Assembly (NCBI GenBank): GCA_011109175.1
Contig: RDEW01000003.1
Span: 811,951 to 844,720 of the forward strand
DNA: 32,770 nucleotides
Direction: 5' to 3'
DNA from: Dicyema japonicum
Lineage: Eukaryota; Dicyemida; Rhombozoa; Dicyemidae
A program made the position numbers and the translations under genes. Under the pieces are notes generated by a model. That model worked only from the letters and a program-made list of their open reading frames with translations. It was not told where the DNA came from and did no database searches. Shown here piece after piece: positions 30,065-32,770 of this stretch; the stretch's first letter is position 1; the number at the start of each line of letters is the position of its first letter.

Positions 30065-30180
30065 AATTATCTTATTTAAATGAATAAAACATGATAAAAA
30101 TTACTTTTATCTTATTTTAATAAAATATAAAATAAAAAAATTCTAGCATTATAGCACATAAATAGCCCTTATATTACTAC
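30065..30180. repeat. dispersed AT-rich repeat, copy 2
   Basis: Matches 2165-2295 over about 110 bp in the same orientation, with scattered differences. It lies between the SINE head ending at 30053 and the SINE copy starting near 30195. Confidence 0.7.
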
Positions 30181-30192
30181 ACTTTATGAAGT

Positions 30193-30410
30193 GCCATATT
30201 AGCTATAGCTCCTCCTAGGCATAACACATTCTTAATGTTAAGTATAGAATAGTTATCATAACTAATCGATGAGAGAAAACCAAGGATTTTCATTTCTGTT
30301 TTCTTTTTGTTTTATAGAGACATTTTGTAGACGATCCGAGTCAGCTGGTAGAATCACTAATGACGGCGTCACTCTTCAAGTCAAAGCTGACACAATAGGA
30401 ATATCAATGT
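30193..30410 (-). repeat. tRNA-derived SINE, family 1, copy D (head missing)
   Basis: Shares 'gccatattagctatagctcc', 'gtagacgatccg', 'aatgacggcgtcactcttca' and the T-rich 'ttttctttttgttt' with copies A and B. The tRNA-like head is replaced by unrelated AT-rich sequence. The ORF over 30269-30484 is incidental. Confidence 0.68.
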
Positions 30411-30611
30411 TGACAGTGAATCAATTTCTTCGTGTTAAAGATATTTCAATTAAAAATATGATCCCAAATATAAAAAGCCAATAACTCAAAATAAAAAAAA
30501 TAATTAAATCAAATATTACAACACTAGTAAAATCATCTTATATTTATTAGCAGAAGTTCGAGTAAACACCACCAATTCCTCCCACCCTTCGCCTGATCAC
30601 CCAATGAAAGT

Positions 30612-30899
30612 CTACAAAAAACAATCGCATCTTGGTCCGCGACGGCAAAACGCTTTCAAGTGATCTTCCAACATCGGCTGATTGAAATTCGTTTTGAAGA
30701 CCTCATCATTCTTATTAAGTAAAAAGCCGACGTGACAGTATTTTAGCAAAAATTTCATATTCACCACAATTTGGTTATTGTATTGACTTACCACCATGTT
30801 GGTTACCTCAAACCGTGGATCCTCTTGATCTTGCCTTCTAATACCGTTCCTTTTCCTCTTTCTCTTTTTCAGCCTCCTCAATTCACGGATTCTCTTCAT
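30612..30899 (-). CDS. short basic ORF, 95 codons, unknown
   Basis: ATG to stop, starting with a strongly basic segment (MKRIRELRRLKKRKRKRNGI), then EDPRFEVTNMV and, after a middle part, FKTNFNQPMLEDHLKAFCRR and a Cys-rich end (CDC). An 81-nt GTAAGT...AATAAG segment in the middle (about 30718-30798) could be an intron; both readings keep the frame. Upstream, on the same strand at 30900-31020, another frame reads RESTLRMIEDANRGDTSTEL and may be a preceding exon, but no clean junction was found. The basic start could be a nuclear signal. No family recognised. Confidence 0.38.
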   Translation of the reverse strand: MKRIRELRRLKKRKRKRNGIRRQDQEDPRFEVTNMVVSQYNNQIVVNMKFLLKYCHVGFLLNKNDEVFKTNFNQPMLEDHLKAFCRRGPRCDCFL

Positions 30900-31029
30900 T
30901 CATAGGCTACTTCATCATCCTTAAAACGGATGTCCATAAGCCACATATAGCTAATTCAGTGGAAGTATCCCCTCGGTTTGCATCTTCAATCATCCTTAAC
31001 GTCGACTCCCTCTGGTCCTTAGCGATATC

Positions 31030-31800
31030 TGACGTATTTCAATCTTTCTCTTTAATTATTTCTTTTTCTCCAACTCCTGTAGACTTTTCCTGTTTTCCCG
31101 TTAAATAATAACCGCTTTTAAAAGTGGAGACGGAACAAAAATGCTTGTTTTATAAAGTGAAAAATTAATTTTCTCCACTACAAATAGAAAATGGAAAAGC
31201 TGTGGGATTGGAACATCGGAGTGTGTTAACCTTTTCGGTGATATAATAATCTTTACGTAATGGACACTGTTGGAGCACTGAGACTTTTTTCTTACGATTT
31301 TTTTTAAAAATTCGGCAACCTAATCTCATTCCACTCAGAGAAACTCAAAAAGCGATGATAGCTAAGAATTCAAACGGTTTTCTTTTCAATCCCAAAGGGG
31401 TTTATTCACACTGTTAGTGCTTCGATTTTCTAACTCTTATTTTGTTTGTCGACTTTTGGAATGTCACATTCCAATATGGTTACACTAAAATAAACGTTAC
31501 AATACTTAACTTTTTTTTAAATTTATTAAGCCAATTATATTATTTTTTTAATTTATTAAATAAGTTAATACAGCGGCCCTTATTTACCACCGTAACCGTA
31601 TTGGCATGTGACACGCTTAATTAGTTGGATTACTCCTTCTTTCTTGGTGTTCCCTTTTCGGGGTTATTAAATAAATAAATGTGACACGCAACCATTCCAA
31701 GATGATAATCTGGGAACATGAAGAACGTTGAAAACTGATCATGAAAGTTTGACGAATATCAATATATTATTTTTTAGTAAATTATTATTATTTTTATTAC
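31030..31800. other. no gene seen
   Basis: AT-rich, with homopolymer runs around 31500-31565 and 31765-31800. It contains the apparent 3' truncation point of the LINE to the right. Confidence 0.5.
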
Positions 31801-31804
31801 CAAG

Positions 31805-32770
31805 GGTAAAACCAATTTAACTACTTTATTGATCCACACGTTTCCAGTAGAACCGTCATCCATTAACAGTGATCCGGAGGAATTGGTCGGATAGCTGAAG
31901 TTGATGCCAAAGCTTGTCGCTAGGGAGTGAAATAGTCCCTCAGTGGAATGAAGATATGGATCGCTTTGAATACCGACCAGGCATTGGACGTTTCTTGAGT
32001 AAGGTTGATCCGATGTAGCCGAAATTGGGAAGGTAACAAGGTATAGGTAAAAAAGTGATGGTTAGATAACGGATACCTGAGGGACACCATTGGGGAGATA
32101 GTCCACTGCTTTTTGGTGCATAGTTCTATAACGCCGTGATGACATCCTCAGGCGACGTAGACAAGGGGGTCACTTTTGATGGGGGTAAACAGTGCGTAGG
32201 TCATTCGGAGAGGGTTGATGCTTCTCCAATAGAATCTTGTAGGTATCAGCGGTTGGAGTGAGATGGCCTACAATGCGGATCGGGTTCCTCCTTCAAGCAA
32301 CTTCGATCGTACAGTCCTTCTTAGGCGAAAAATCTGCAATCTTGGGGGAGCCAAGTGCGAAAGTAGCAAAATAACACAAACGTACCCAGTCGTTTTATAA
32401 AGTCGGAGTGGAGAACATCGCCGATTGCTTTAGTTAAAGCTTCGCCAGCTAGGGGCGTGCTGCTTTTAGGATCTTCACCGGATACTCTTGATGAACGGCG
32501 TTCATTGATAAGTTTAAGTAGCGAATCTGGATCCAATTGGAAAGGTCTTTTCCGGAGTGTATACACTCGCGTGACCATTTGGAAACCCCCAGCCAATTCC
32601 AAGGTACGAGCGTCAGTGCCATGTTCCAAGGGCGCGGATGGATGCCTGAGGAGCTTCAAAACATCAGAAGTGAAAGAAGCCTCACAGCAGAACAAGAAAT
32701 TCTGAACTTCTCAAGTTGCTCATGTTGCACGCACATCAATTGGACGATGACTTTTCGAGCAACATTCCAT
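31805..32770 (-). mobile_element. LINE fragment: pre-reverse-transcriptase region, runs off the window
   Basis: The minus strand enters from the right edge. A 124-codon frame (32321-32695) reads GGFQMVTRVYTLRKRPFQLD, then GEALTKAIGDVLHSDFIKRL. After frame changes, PTADTYKILLEKHQPSPNDL, STSPEDVITAL and APKSSGLSPQ follow. This is the ordered block (AL.....D...L..KHP..P, T.ediL.aI.sF..GSSgGPDGL) leading into the reverse transcriptase in the same LINE family as 22560-23260. The sequence loses similarity near 31860, before the catalytic core. Stops are frequent. Confidence 0.75.

Noticed and set aside
1-32770. CRISPR array, bacterial genes, riboswitches or phage modules
   Set aside because: No regularly spaced repeats, no ribosome-binding-site/ORF organisation, and all recognised genes are animal-type or eukaryotic transposons.

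Overview
The window is AT-rich, animal-type nuclear DNA: short host exons embedded in a graveyard of broken transposons. I see no bacterial operon, CRISPR array, rRNA gene or intact tRNA gene. The most telling feature is intron size. Several host genes only read through when canonical GT...AG introns of about 20-29 nt are removed. A minus-strand gene at 25345-26638 needs seven such introns (26, 23, 22, 21, 29, 23 and 22 nt), and its 1128-nt spliced frame is then open from ATG to stop. Introns this short are an established trait of dicyemid mesozoans, so a dicyemid or similar parasite is my best inference. No species can be fixed from the sequence.

Layout. 1-2.1 kb: minus-strand non-LTR retrotransposon with a 2A-like peptide before its endonuclease. 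3.0-5.8 kb: unidentified minus-strand host-like exons. 6.2-7.25 kb: two LINE fragments. 7.4-8.33 kb: BED-finger/DUF659 hAT pseudogene. 8.9-9.2 kb: complete two-exon gene for 94 aa. 10.2-11.2 kb: deleted Tigger/pogo element. 11.2-12.75 kb: tRNA-derived SINE copies. 12.76-13.68 kb: second pogo-type transposase relic. 13.73-15.39 kb: Buster-type hAT element with both ends and an 8-bp target duplication. 15.79-16.30 kb: short hAT relic. 16.5-17.77 kb: DEPDC1-like gene (DEP plus RhoGAP-like domain). 18.93-19.25 kb: 3' end of a gene for a surface protein with a C-terminal hydrophobic anchor. 19.46-20.57 kb: third hAT relic. 20.7-23.25 kb: LINE fragments on both strands. 23.7-24.4 kb: SINEs. 24.87-25.21 kb: RluA-type pseudouridine synthase fragment. 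25.35-26.64 kb: CENP-C-like gene, convergent with it. 26.9-30.5 kb: LINE and SINE debris. 30.6-30.9 kb: short basic ORF. 31.8-32.77 kb: minus-strand LINE entering from the right.

How it fits together. The host genes are unrelated single-copy loci (mitotic/kinetochore-type, RNA-modifying, surface-anchored) separated by decayed class I and II elements. All transposon coding regions seen carry stops, frameshifts or deletions. The two best host genes (DEPDC1-like and CENP-C-like) were recognised by reading by eye after removing tiny introns. Both need transcript or profile-search confirmation.
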